NCBI GenBank assembly: GCA_020854055.1
Contig: JADZGD010000120.1
Location: 53,583 to 117,582 of the forward strand
Reading direction: 5' to 3'
DNA: 64,000 bases
Origin: Bryobacterales bacterium
Lineage (GTDB): Bacteria > Acidobacteriota > Terriglobia > Bryobacterales > Bryobacteraceae
Shown here: positions 46,475 to 54,525 of the stretch, in pieces
Position numbering within the stretch: the first letter of the stretch is position 1
Layout: every line of letters begins with the position of its first letter
Program-made: the position numbers and the translations under genes
The notes under the pieces: model-generated
Told to the model about the DNA's origin: nothing
The model's input: only the letters and a program-made list of their open reading frames with translations
Database searches by the model: none

Positions 46475-47407
46475 GTGAGCGTGAGAATCAGACGCTGGTT
46501 ACGCTATCTAGGAATTTCCGCTGCGGTTCTGGTGGTGGTCCTGGCAGCAATCACCGGCGGCGGTTGGATTTATTTTCACCCTCCGGTCGAGCGGACCAAT
46601 GGCATCGTCTATGGGATGCAGGGAGACGTTCCACTGACGATGGATGTGTTCCAACCTGAATCCGGCCGCGCCAACGGATTGGGAATCGCGCTGATGGTGA
46701 GCGGCGGGTGGAAATCGAAGGGTCCCGGCAAGACCCCCGTCTGGCTGGTGGCTCCTTTAATTAGGGCCGGGTACACGGTGTTCGGCATCTGTCATATTTC
46801 ACAGCCCACCGCGACAATCCTGGAGATTGCCGGCCAGATGCAACGCGGCATCCGTTTTATCCGGCACAATGCGAAGGTCTATGCGATCGACCCGAACCGG
46901 ATCGGCGTTACCGGAGGCAGTTCGGGCGGACACCTGGCCCTGATGCTCGCTACCCGGGGCGGCCCCGGTTCGCCCGGCGCGGCCGATCCGGTGGATCGCG
47001 AGTCGAGCGCCGTGCAGGCGGTCGCCATCTTCTATCCCCCAACCGATATGCTCAACCTGGGGCCATCCACTGAAAACCTGGGCGACGGCGGGCCGCCCAA
47101 AAGCTTTGTTCGCGCGTTCGGCCCCGGCGCCAGGGAAATGTCCGTATGGCGGGTTGTCGGCCGCGAGTCCTCGCCGATCTACTTTATTCACCCGAATCTA
47201 CCGCCGATCCTGATCTACCACGGCGACGCCGATACGCTCGTCCCGTTAGAGCAATCCGAGCGCTTTCAGCGGCGGGCCGAAAAGATGGGCAACAAGGTGA
47301 AACTGGTAGTCCATCATGGAGGGAAACATGGGTGGCTTACCATGATCCTGGATGAACGGGACTTTGTGCGCTGGTTTGACCGCTATCTGGGAAACCCGCG
47401 CGGCTAA
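46475..47407 (+). CDS. alpha/beta hydrolase (BD-FAE/acetyl-esterase type), membrane-anchored or secreted
   Basis: This 310-residue protein starts with a hydrophobic segment (YLGISAAVLVVVLAAITGGGWIYF), probably a signal anchor. The nucleophile elbow is VTGGSSGGHLALML, the acid loop is YHGDADTLVPLEQS, and the last His is in HHGGKHGW. It resembles esterases that act on feruloyl or acetyl groups of polysaccharides. It follows the receptor by 7 bp, so the two are likely co-transcribed. The start is GTG, with no clear Shine-Dalgarno sequence. It overlaps the next gene by CTAA. Confidence 0.8.
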   Translation: MSVRIRRWLRYLGISAAVLVVVLAAITGGGWIYFHPPVERTNGIVYGMQGDVPLTMDVFQPESGRANGLGIALMVSGGWKSKGPGKTPVWLVAPLIRAGYTVFGICHISQPTATILEIAGQMQRGIRFIRHNAKVYAIDPNRIGVTGGSSGGHLALMLATRGGPGSPGAADPVDRESSAVQAVAIFYPPTDMLNLGPSTENLGDGGPPKSFVRAFGPGAREMSVWRVVGRESSPIYFIHPNLPPILIYHGDADTLVPLEQSERFQRRAEKMGNKVKLVVHHGGKHGWLTMILDERDFVRWFDRYLGNPRG

Positions 47408-48825
47408 TCGGTCTGTTTGCGCGGCCCGATATGGGTTTTACCCGGTTCCGGCGGAGGGAACGGGAGAACATCGGGAATGATGCGGACGGGAGTCGTGAAC
47501 TTGAACGGCTCGTTGATGGAGCTAGGAAACGTCAGTTCGACGAAGTAGGCGGTGAAGCCTGCCGGCGGCTTTTGGACCTTGGCCGCATACACGCCCTTTT
47601 TCACCGGCGCCAGGTCCGTGGATTCGTAGATCGGACCCACGGATTCCAGCCTGAAGTCGCGATGTTTCGGATTCGTGGCCTGCCAGAGCTTCACCGCCGA
47701 GGGAACGCTCCGCGTCGTCACCCGGATAGACCCATCTTTCTCGAATTTCCAATCAAACTTCGGGATCGGCTGGTGGTGAATGACCGCATTGTAGAAAGCG
47801 GTGGCCGTCTGCCACACGTCGGAGCCCTTCAGCGAATGATCCGTGTTGGGGATGTAGCGCAGATACTTCTCGCCCTGCAATTCGGAGAAGTAATACTGCG
47901 ATAAATCGGGAAGGAAGAACTGATCGCCGGCCGAATTGATGATATATTTCGGCATCGTCAGGCGGGCGCGGTAGCTATAGGGATCCTCGATCGCCATCAG
48001 CTTTTCGAAATTCGGGTCCCTGAGCTTGTCCATCAGGCCCATGTCGAAATAATCGCGGATGGACGGCGCCCAAAAGCCATAAGCCCGGAAGTGGTGTTCG
48101 AGTGATTTCCCCACATTCAGCGTGTCGATTACCACCGGAACGGCGGCAACCACGCGCGGGTCCACCGCGGCCGTGGTCCACGTCGTCCATCCTCGCTTTG
48201 ACGCTCCGAGAACGACGTAATGGTCCACGTCGACCGACGCCTGCTTGCGCATGAATTCGGTGACGGCATCCATGGCGCGCACCACGGCTTTCGTCATCGG
48301 AAGCCGCAGCGGCCAGGTGTCATCGCCGGTCTTTATGAACTTGTCCCAGGTATAGGCGATAATCCCATCCTCGGTACGCAAACGCGTCTCCCCGGCAAAA
48401 CGCACCGGTTCGTTGGGGATTCCACGCACTTCCGCGACGACGGAACCGGTAGTGACCGCAATTCTGGCCGCGCGCGACTCCGGGCGCGGCTCCTTCGCAT
48501 CCACCGAGCCGCCCGCCACAATCATGAGCGCCACCGGGCTGGTAACCTTCGCCGGCTGGTAGATGCTCAGCCAGTGCTTCCACACCGAGTGAGTGACCTC
48601 TGCTTCGGAACGCCACTGCTGAGACGTCAATTCGAGCACATAGTACGTGCCGGCCGCTGAAGTGAGATTGCTCTTCAGCTCCCAATGGTAATGGGGGTCC
48701 GCCTTCTTTACGTATTCATCGAGCGCCGTTGCCGGAGCGGCTTTAGCCTCCGCTTGAGCCGGCAGGAAAACTAAGGCAAGAGCACAAAGGGCAGCGCTGG
48801 GAACAAGATTCCGAGAGAGAGCCAT
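47404..48825 (-). CDS. PhoPQ-activated pathogenicity-related (PqaA-like) protein
   Basis: This 473-residue secreted protein has a signal peptide (NLVPSAALCALALVFLPAQAEA). The alpha/beta hydrolase core has VVLGASKRGWTTWTTAAVDPRV (Ser nucleophile), INSAGDQFFLPDLS and YIPNTDHSL (His). It matches the PqaA family, known from Salmonella and found widely in Acidobacteria, whose substrate is unknown. GAAAGG lies 6 bases before the ATG. The convergent esterase gene shares its stop region, so the two are not co-transcribed. Confidence 0.85.
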   Translation of the reverse strand: MALSRNLVPSAALCALALVFLPAQAEAKAAPATALDEYVKKADPHYHWELKSNLTSAAGTYYVLELTSQQWRSEAEVTHSVWKHWLSIYQPAKVTSPVALMIVAGGSVDAKEPRPESRAARIAVTTGSVVAEVRGIPNEPVRFAGETRLRTEDGIIAYTWDKFIKTGDDTWPLRLPMTKAVVRAMDAVTEFMRKQASVDVDHYVVLGASKRGWTTWTTAAVDPRVVAAVPVVIDTLNVGKSLEHHFRAYGFWAPSIRDYFDMGLMDKLRDPNFEKLMAIEDPYSYRARLTMPKYIINSAGDQFFLPDLSQYYFSELQGEKYLRYIPNTDHSLKGSDVWQTATAFYNAVIHHQPIPKFDWKFEKDGSIRVTTRSVPSAVKLWQATNPKHRDFRLESVGPIYESTDLAPVKKGVYAAKVQKPPAGFTAYFVELTFPSSINEPFKFTTPVRIIPDVLPFPPPEPGKTHIGPRKQTD

Positions 48826-48841
48826 TCGATCCTTTCAGATC

Positions 48842-48860
48842 TACATATACCAAGTACATA
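48842..48860 (-). promoter_or_regulatory. possible operator: TACATA direct repeat
   Basis: Two exact TACATA copies lie 13 bp apart (48842-48847 and 48855-48860). They fall just after the predicted transcription start of the PqaA-like gene, a place typical for repressor sites. Confidence 0.35.
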
Positions 48861-48869
48861 GACGACTCC

Positions 48870-48898
48870 GTTTTACATCGCTCCAGCCGGGATGTCAA
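48870..48898 (-). promoter_or_regulatory. predicted promoter of the PqaA-like gene
   Basis: On the minus strand TTGACA (48898-48893) and TAAAAC (48875-48870) are spaced 17 bp apart. The predicted start is near 48863, about 38 nt before the ATG. Confidence 0.5.
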
Positions 48899-49405
48899 CG
48901 CGGGTATCGAAAAATTCCGAACGCAATTCGATCGCAGTGCGAATGGAAATAACGGCGGGATTGTCTCGTCAAACTCTGAAGCACGGTGTCCGATTCGCCA
49001 GCATCTCGCACCCATATTCGATCTGAACCCGAGCCGTTCGCCGGCGGCGGATTCGACTGTATAGGCCCAACGTGGCGAAGCTTGAGCCCAGCGGGGTCAA
49101 AGATGCCGGTGCCGCTGTCACGCGGCCTTGTGCTTCTGCCATGCCAATAGGTTGGGACGGCGGACGCCGGCAGAACAACATCCGGGCACACTACCCGGTA
49201 AATATCAAGGGAGGAAGGATCGAGAGCCCACAAGCGGAGCACGTTACCCGACAACTCAAAGAAGCCGAGTGCCCCAACCGCGACGCCACGATGGTCGGTT
49301 CTGTCATTCCAGTCAGGTTGCGATCATCCTTATGATCCGGGGCTGGATGACGGTGAACTGCTCACTGGCCGTCGCCGCCAGGCAATCCTGCTCCAATCGG
49401 TTGCG
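48899..49405. other. 507-bp stretch without recognised gene
   Basis: Short open frames exist on both strands (for example 48895-49254 minus and 49072-49335 plus), but none shows a known motif, a good ribosome binding site or a natural start. I see no repeat or RNA hallmark here. It may be spacer or old debris at the left edge of the sulfatase island. Confidence 0.5.
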
Positions 49406-49419
49406 GGCTTCAGGGGTAG
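49406..49419 (+). repeat. 14-bp direct repeat, left copy
   Basis: GGCTTCAGGGGTAG is identical to the copy at 60577-60590. The repeat ends on both sides in mismatches. The two copies lie 11.2 kb apart and flank the sulfatase/receptor island. Confidence 0.6.
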
Positions 49420-49433
49420 CGCACCCACGGCTG

Positions 49434-49462
49434 TTGCCGCAGGCGGGCAATGAATGTATAAT
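49434..49462 (+). promoter_or_regulatory. predicted promoter of the sulfatase-receptor operon
   Basis: TTGCCG (49434-49439), a 17-bp spacer and a perfect TATAAT (49457-49462) precede a leader ORF and the first sulfatase. The predicted start is near 49469. Confidence 0.6.
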
Positions 49463-49484
49463 CCCCCGAGTTGGAGTTTTCCCT

Positions 49485-49670
49485 ATGACCAAGGAAACCG
49501 AGTGTCGACCCGCATCGAATCCGCAACGAGCGTTCGGATACCGAACATGCATTTCGGAGGGGCACTGCCTCACCACGCCCTGCCACGCGGCGGATCGACT
49601 CATCGGGGAATCCAAGAAGAGAATGTTGGTTAAGGCGGTGGCCGATCCCCGGCGAGGAGATCTGTCGTGA
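49485..49670 (+). CDS. 61-residue Cys-containing leader ORF
   Basis: The ORF has a Shine-Dalgarno-like TTGGAG 8 bases before its ATG and begins just after the predicted transcription start. The product has several Cys (CRPAS, TCISEGHC, TPCH) and no recognised domain. Its stop codon overlaps the GTG of the sulfatase (GTGA), so its translation could be coupled to that gene. It may be a regulatory leader or a chance ORF. Confidence 0.35.
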   Translation: MTKETECRPASNPQRAFGYRTCISEGHCLTTPCHAADRLIGESKKRMLVKAVADPRRGDLS

Positions 49671-51109
49671 AGCGGAGAGACGTACTCAAGTCCGCAGCCG
49701 TTGTGGGTGCGCCTGCGGTCCTTTCCCAAGGGCGGAAGCGTAACCTGGTCTTCATCCTGTGCGACGACCATCGTTTCGACATGATGGGTTTTCGCGGTCA
49801 TCCCTGGCTGAACACTCCCGGTTTAGACCGCTTAGCGCAGGGTGGGGTGGTGCTTGAAAACGCTTTTTGCACGACGGCACTATGCTCTCCGAGCCGTGCT
49901 TCGATTCTCACCGGCCAGTATGCCCATACCCATGGGGTCATCGATAACCCCTACAGATTGGACCCTGGCGCACTCACGTTCCCTCGCGTGCTCCAGGGGC
50001 ACGGTTACCGCACCGCCTTCATCGGCAAGTGGCACATGGGAGGCGGCAGCGACGAACCGCAGCCCGGCTTCAGTCATTGGGTCTCTTTCCGGGGGCAGGG
50101 AACTTATCTCGACCCCGAGATGAACTTCAACGGGCAGCGGCGCAAGGTTAAGGGTTATATGACGGACATCCTCACCGAGGAAGCCGCGAGGTTCGTCCGG
50201 AACACAACCACGGAGCCCTTTTGCCTGTACCTGTCGCACAAGGGAGTCCACTCCGAGTTCATCCCCGCCGACCGTTATAAGCACCGGTACTCGGATGCGC
50301 CCATTCCGCGCCCGAAGTCCATGGCGAACACCGAGGAGAACTACCACGGCAAGCCGGATTGGCTACGCCGCGCCCGATCTTCGTGTCTTGGAGTGGATGG
50401 CATGTACGACCGGCGTGTCAGCTTCGACAACGCCTATCGTGGCTACTGCCGGACTCTCATGGCTGTGGACGAGAGCGTAGGCCGGATGATGGATGAACTG
50501 GAGTCTCGTAGTCTGCTTGAGGATACCCTGATCGTTTACATGGGCGACAACGGGTTTCTTTGGGGCGAGCACGGGCTCATCGACAAGCGCTGCATGTACG
50601 AACCATCCATTCGCGTGCCCATGATCGCGCATTGTCCAGGTCTGTTAGGCCGTGGACGAAGGGCATCCGGCATGGCGCTGAACATCGACATTTGTCCAAC
50701 GATGCTCCATGCGGCCGGTGTGCCTGTACCCTCGACTGTCCACGGCCGGAGCCTGTTCGATCTCCTAGGCGGGGTGGGGGGCTGGCGCAAGGAGTTTCTT
50801 TATGAATACTTCTGGGCACGTAACTTTCCGCAGATCCCGGCCGTCACTGGGCTGCGAACGGAGCAGCATTCTTATATGCAGTATCAAGGTGTGTGGGACG
50901 TGGATGAACTTTACGACGTCGGAAAAGACCCGGACCAACAGAATAATCTGCTAGGTGGTGTGCGGATCACCACTGAATGCACCGCCAAATTCAACTTGAT
51001 CCGTGATCCGGAATTGAAAGTGATGGTGACGGACTTCAACAATCGCATCCGGCGTATACAGGAGCAGACACCGAGTCGTGGCATGTGGGGATTGGGTGAG
51101 CGCCTGTAA
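49667..51109 (+). CDS. sulfatase (arylsulfatase A family), Tat signal
   Basis: This 480-residue protein begins with a Tat-like leader (KRRDVLKSAAVVGAPAVL). The catalytic Cys73 lies in TTALCSPSRASILTG, which is oxidised to formylglycine by a maturase. The metal site begins with LCDDHRFD (Asp33, Asp34), and GKWHMGG and MGDNGFLWGEHG follow as in family S1 sulfatases. It removes sulfate esters from glycans in the periplasm. The GTG has GAGGAG 8 bases upstream. No maturase gene is visible here. It lies 85 bp before the receptor. Confidence 0.92.
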   Translation: MKRRDVLKSAAVVGAPAVLSQGRKRNLVFILCDDHRFDMMGFRGHPWLNTPGLDRLAQGGVVLENAFCTTALCSPSRASILTGQYAHTHGVIDNPYRLDPGALTFPRVLQGHGYRTAFIGKWHMGGGSDEPQPGFSHWVSFRGQGTYLDPEMNFNGQRRKVKGYMTDILTEEAARFVRNTTTEPFCLYLSHKGVHSEFIPADRYKHRYSDAPIPRPKSMANTEENYHGKPDWLRRARSSCLGVDGMYDRRVSFDNAYRGYCRTLMAVDESVGRMMDELESRSLLEDTLIVYMGDNGFLWGEHGLIDKRCMYEPSIRVPMIAHCPGLLGRGRRASGMALNIDICPTMLHAAGVPVPSTVHGRSLFDLLGGVGGWRKEFLYEYFWARNFPQIPAVTGLRTEQHSYMQYQGVWDVDELYDVGKDPDQQNNLLGGVRITTECTAKFNLIRDPELKVMVTDFNNRIRRIQEQTPSRGMWGLGERL

Positions 51110-51194
51110 GATGATGAATCGAATTCACGGGTAAGCAGCGGTTACCGATGCGATCCCAATCAGCCACCAAGACACAGTAGGAAGGGGTACGGAC

Positions 51195-54100
51195 ATGATT
51201 AAGAACTCTAGCGGAAGTTGGTTGGCTCTGTGCACGTTGCTGGTTTCTTCGGCGGCCTTCGCACAAACCAACTATGGGCGTATCACGGGACGCGTGTTGG
51301 ATCCTCAGAGCGCCGTCGTACCAGGCGTGGAGGTGGTCGCGAAGAACGACGAGAGCGGTATTGCCGTTCGGAGCCGCACGAACAACGCCGGCGTCTATGC
51401 GTTGTCTTTCTTGCAGCCCGGCAGGTACACCATCTCGGCGGCCGTGGAAGGTTTCAAGAAGTATCAGCGCCACGGCATTGAAGTCGAGACTGCTGAGGTG
51501 CTCGATCTGGACATTGTGATGGAACTCGGCAACGTGACCGAAGTTGCCACGGTGGTTGCGGAAGCGCCCATGCTCGAGACCGGATCGAGCACAATGAGTC
51601 AATTCATGGACAGCCGGATCGTCAGCGAGATGCCAATATCCGGCCGTCAGGCGTTCGATCTGGTACGCCTGAGTGGAGGCGTGGTCGACGTAGGACGCAC
51701 AGCTAACCAGAAACCACAGTTCAGCCTCGCCGGGGGGCGCGTGCTGAACCAGATGTTCTGGCTCGATGGTAGCAATGACCAGAACGTGCGCATTGGTATC
51801 GGCCAGGCCGAGTATGAACCCCCGGTGGAAGTCATTCAGGAGTTTCGTGTCCTTCAAAACAACTACGCGGCCGAGTACGGGGGCTCCGCTGGCGGCGCCA
51901 TCGTGAGTACGACGAAATCAGGCACGAACAGCTTCCACGGGAGCGCCTACGAATACTTCCGGAACGATCGGTTGGATGCGGCGGACTTCTTTGCCCCGAT
52001 TGATTCATCCACGGGTACGAAGATAAAGGCCCCGTTGCGGTACAACCAGTTCGGCGCGACTGCCGGGGGACCGGTAATCCGGAACAAGACACATTTCTTC
52101 GTGGGCTACGAAGGCAGACGCCGGAACGACGGTTCAACGCAAATTCTCACGGTACCAACGTTGCTGGAACGGCAAGGAGACTTTTCCCAGACCACCAATT
52201 CCAAGGGCGCATTGATCGGCATTTACGATCCTGCCACGACCAGGGCCTCCGGTGCCAGCACAGTTCGGGATCGGTTTCCGAACAACGTGATCCCGGCAAC
52301 CCAGATAGACCCCATCGCGAAACAACTGGCCCAATATTGGCCGCTGCCGAACAAAGCTGCCGTCAACCTCGCGGGGGCGCAGAACTTAAGCGGAAATCTC
52401 GTCCAAAGGTCCCCCAGCGACAACCTGCTCGGACGGCTGGATCAGTCTTTTGGCGATATGAACCGCTTCTACTTCCGCTTCATCTACGCCAGGCAACCCT
52501 TCACCTGGACCTCGAACTATCCCGAGGTGGAGGCTGATCCGCGGCAGAACTTCTACGCGATCCGGCCGACATATTATCTGCTGTTCTCCGATACCCACAC
52601 CTTTACTCCGAACTTGATTATGGATGTTCGCTATGCCTTCAGCAACCGGAAGAACCAGGTTCGGAGCGCCGGAGTTGGGAGTGATGTCATCGATCGTATC
52701 GGCTTGTCTGGCGTACCCGCGGGCGCGTTCCCGGCAATCAGCGTCGCGGGCATCGCGGGGCTCGGTAACGGCCGCGAAGTTGACAACTATCCCATCCGGC
52801 AACACCAATTTGTGGATAGCCTCACCCTGGTGCGGGGCCGCCATCTCATGAAGTTCGGAGGGGAAATCAGGCAGAACGCCATGTCGATACGGCAACGCCA
52901 GCAGATCTCGGGCAGTTATTCTTTTGCTACCACAGGCACGGGCCTGCCTGGGAATTCCCAGACCGGGATCGCGTTGGCTTCCTTCCTGGTGGGTTTCGGC
53001 AACACCTTCGCGATCAACGACACCGATCCGCTGGAGCGCTCGTCGCGGTACTTGGCCGGCTTCTGGCAAGACGACTGGAAGGTGACGGACACCCTAACCC
53101 TAAACATCGGTGTGCGCTGGGAAACTGATACGCCGCTCAAAGACAAGAACCGAAAGATGAACGGCTTCGACGCGACCGCGATCAACCCGGTTTCCGGCAC
53201 GCCCGGGGTGGTGCGTTTTGCGGGCCTCGATGGATGGCCAGATCTGCCCTATGAGACTGACCGGAATAACTTCGGTCCTCGCTTTGGCTTCGCCTGGCGG
53301 CCATTGGGCAGCGACAAATGGGTGGTGCGAGGGGGATATGGGATCTTTTATGAACACCCTTTCGATGGCGACGTTACAGGCGCTGCGGCGCTCGGATTTC
53401 AGACGTCGGCCAACCTATCCTCGCCTGACAGCGGCATAACCCCTGCTTTCTATTTGAGCAAGGGCATCCAGGGAGTGACCTTGAAACCTTCGGTCCTGGA
53501 CGATTCATTTGGAGCGGTGGCGGTAGGTAAATCCGCCAAGACCAGCGTGAGCTTTTTCGAACGAAATCGCGGTACCGGTTACGCGCAGCAATACAACTTC
53601 GGCGTTCAACGGCAATTGCCAGGTGCGATGATATTGGACCTTTCCTACGTGGGCAATCTGAGCCGCCGCATGCCAGTCGCCAATCTCACGCTGAATCAGG
53701 TTCCTCCGGACAAAATGGGCGCGGGGAACGCCCAGATCAGGCGTCCTTTTCCACAATTCAGCGATGTAACTACAATTCTTCCCAATATCGGCAGCACAAA
53801 CTACCACGCGGGGCTGCTGCGCATCGAAAAACGCCTCTCGCGCGGTGTCAGCTTCCTCGGGACCTACACCTGGTCGCGCAACATCGGCGATCTTGACGAG
53901 ACCGCGGGTTATGGTGACAACCAAACGTACCAGGATTTCTACAATCGAAGAGCGGACAAAGGTCCCAGTACTATCGACATTGTTCATCGGTTCATGTGGA
54001 GTTCGCTATATGATTTGCCTTTGGGCAAAGGGCGGCGTTGGATGCAGCAAGGGCCGCTCGCCCACGCCTTAGGGGGCTGGACAGTCGGTTCCATCGTTGC

Positions 54101-54515
54101 AATGCAGAGCGGTGGACCGTTCACTGTTCAGATGCAAACCAACACCACAAACGCCTTTCCAGCGGGAGCGCTTCGGGCGAACACTCTACGCGACGCGAAC
54201 CTCCCCGTCGGCCAGCGGACGATCGAACGCTGGTTTGACACAGACGCATTCGTAGCACCGGTGCCGAACACGTTCGGGAATGCCGGGCGTGGGATTATAC
54301 GCGCGGACGGCCGTGTCAATTTCGATTTCTCGATACTTAAGAACTTCTACGTGGCGGAAAAGGTGTACACCCAGTTCCGCGGCGAACTGTTCAACGCTTT
54401 CAACCATCCTGACTTCGGAACGCCGAACCACTCCATGGGCAGTTCCGCTTTTGGGGTAGTCGGCAGTGCCACCGATGCGCGAGTGATCCAGCTCGGACTG
54501 CGACTGGTCTTCTGA
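51195..54515 (+). CDS. Oar-like TonB-dependent outer-membrane receptor
   Basis: This 1106-residue protein has a signal peptide (WLALCTLLVSSAAFAQ). A carboxypeptidase-regulatory domain (ITGRVLDPQSAVVPGVEVVAKN) is followed by a plug (EMPISGRQAFDLVRLSGGVV and VEVIQEFRVLQNNYAAEYG) and a beta-barrel that ends in IQLGLRLVF. AGGAAGGGG precedes the ATG. It sits between two sulfatases and probably imports a sulfated oligosaccharide. It differs clearly from the receptor at 43.3 kb. Confidence 0.88.
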   Translation: MIKNSSGSWLALCTLLVSSAAFAQTNYGRITGRVLDPQSAVVPGVEVVAKNDESGIAVRSRTNNAGVYALSFLQPGRYTISAAVEGFKKYQRHGIEVETAEVLDLDIVMELGNVTEVATVVAEAPMLETGSSTMSQFMDSRIVSEMPISGRQAFDLVRLSGGVVDVGRTANQKPQFSLAGGRVLNQMFWLDGSNDQNVRIGIGQAEYEPPVEVIQEFRVLQNNYAAEYGGSAGGAIVSTTKSGTNSFHGSAYEYFRNDRLDAADFFAPIDSSTGTKIKAPLRYNQFGATAGGPVIRNKTHFFVGYEGRRRNDGSTQILTVPTLLERQGDFSQTTNSKGALIGIYDPATTRASGASTVRDRFPNNVIPATQIDPIAKQLAQYWPLPNKAAVNLAGAQNLSGNLVQRSPSDNLLGRLDQSFGDMNRFYFRFIYARQPFTWTSNYPEVEADPRQNFYAIRPTYYLLFSDTHTFTPNLIMDVRYAFSNRKNQVRSAGVGSDVIDRIGLSGVPAGAFPAISVAGIAGLGNGREVDNYPIRQHQFVDSLTLVRGRHLMKFGGEIRQNAMSIRQRQQISGSYSFATTGTGLPGNSQTGIALASFLVGFGNTFAINDTDPLERSSRYLAGFWQDDWKVTDTLTLNIGVRWETDTPLKDKNRKMNGFDATAINPVSGTPGVVRFAGLDGWPDLPYETDRNNFGPRFGFAWRPLGSDKWVVRGGYGIFYEHPFDGDVTGAAALGFQTSANLSSPDSGITPAFYLSKGIQGVTLKPSVLDDSFGAVAVGKSAKTSVSFFERNRGTGYAQQYNFGVQRQLPGAMILDLSYVGNLSRRMPVANLTLNQVPPDKMGAGNAQIRRPFPQFSDVTTILPNIGSTNYHAGLLRIEKRLSRGVSFLGTYTWSRNIGDLDETAGYGDNQTYQDFYNRRADKGPSTIDIVHRFMWSSLYDLPLGKGRRWMQQGPLAHALGGWTVGSIVAMQSGGPFTVQMQTNTTNAFPAGALRANTLRDANLPVGQRTIERWFDTDAFVAPVPNTFGNAGRGIIRADGRVNFDFSILKNFYVAEKVYTQFRGELFNAFNHPDFGTPNHSMGSSAFGVVGSATDARVIQLGLRLVF

Positions 54516-54525
54516 ACTTTTTCCG

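Noticed and set aside
48895..49335. Open frames on both strands left of the island
   Set aside because: No motif, ribosome site or natural start; GC-rich DNA often has such chance frames.
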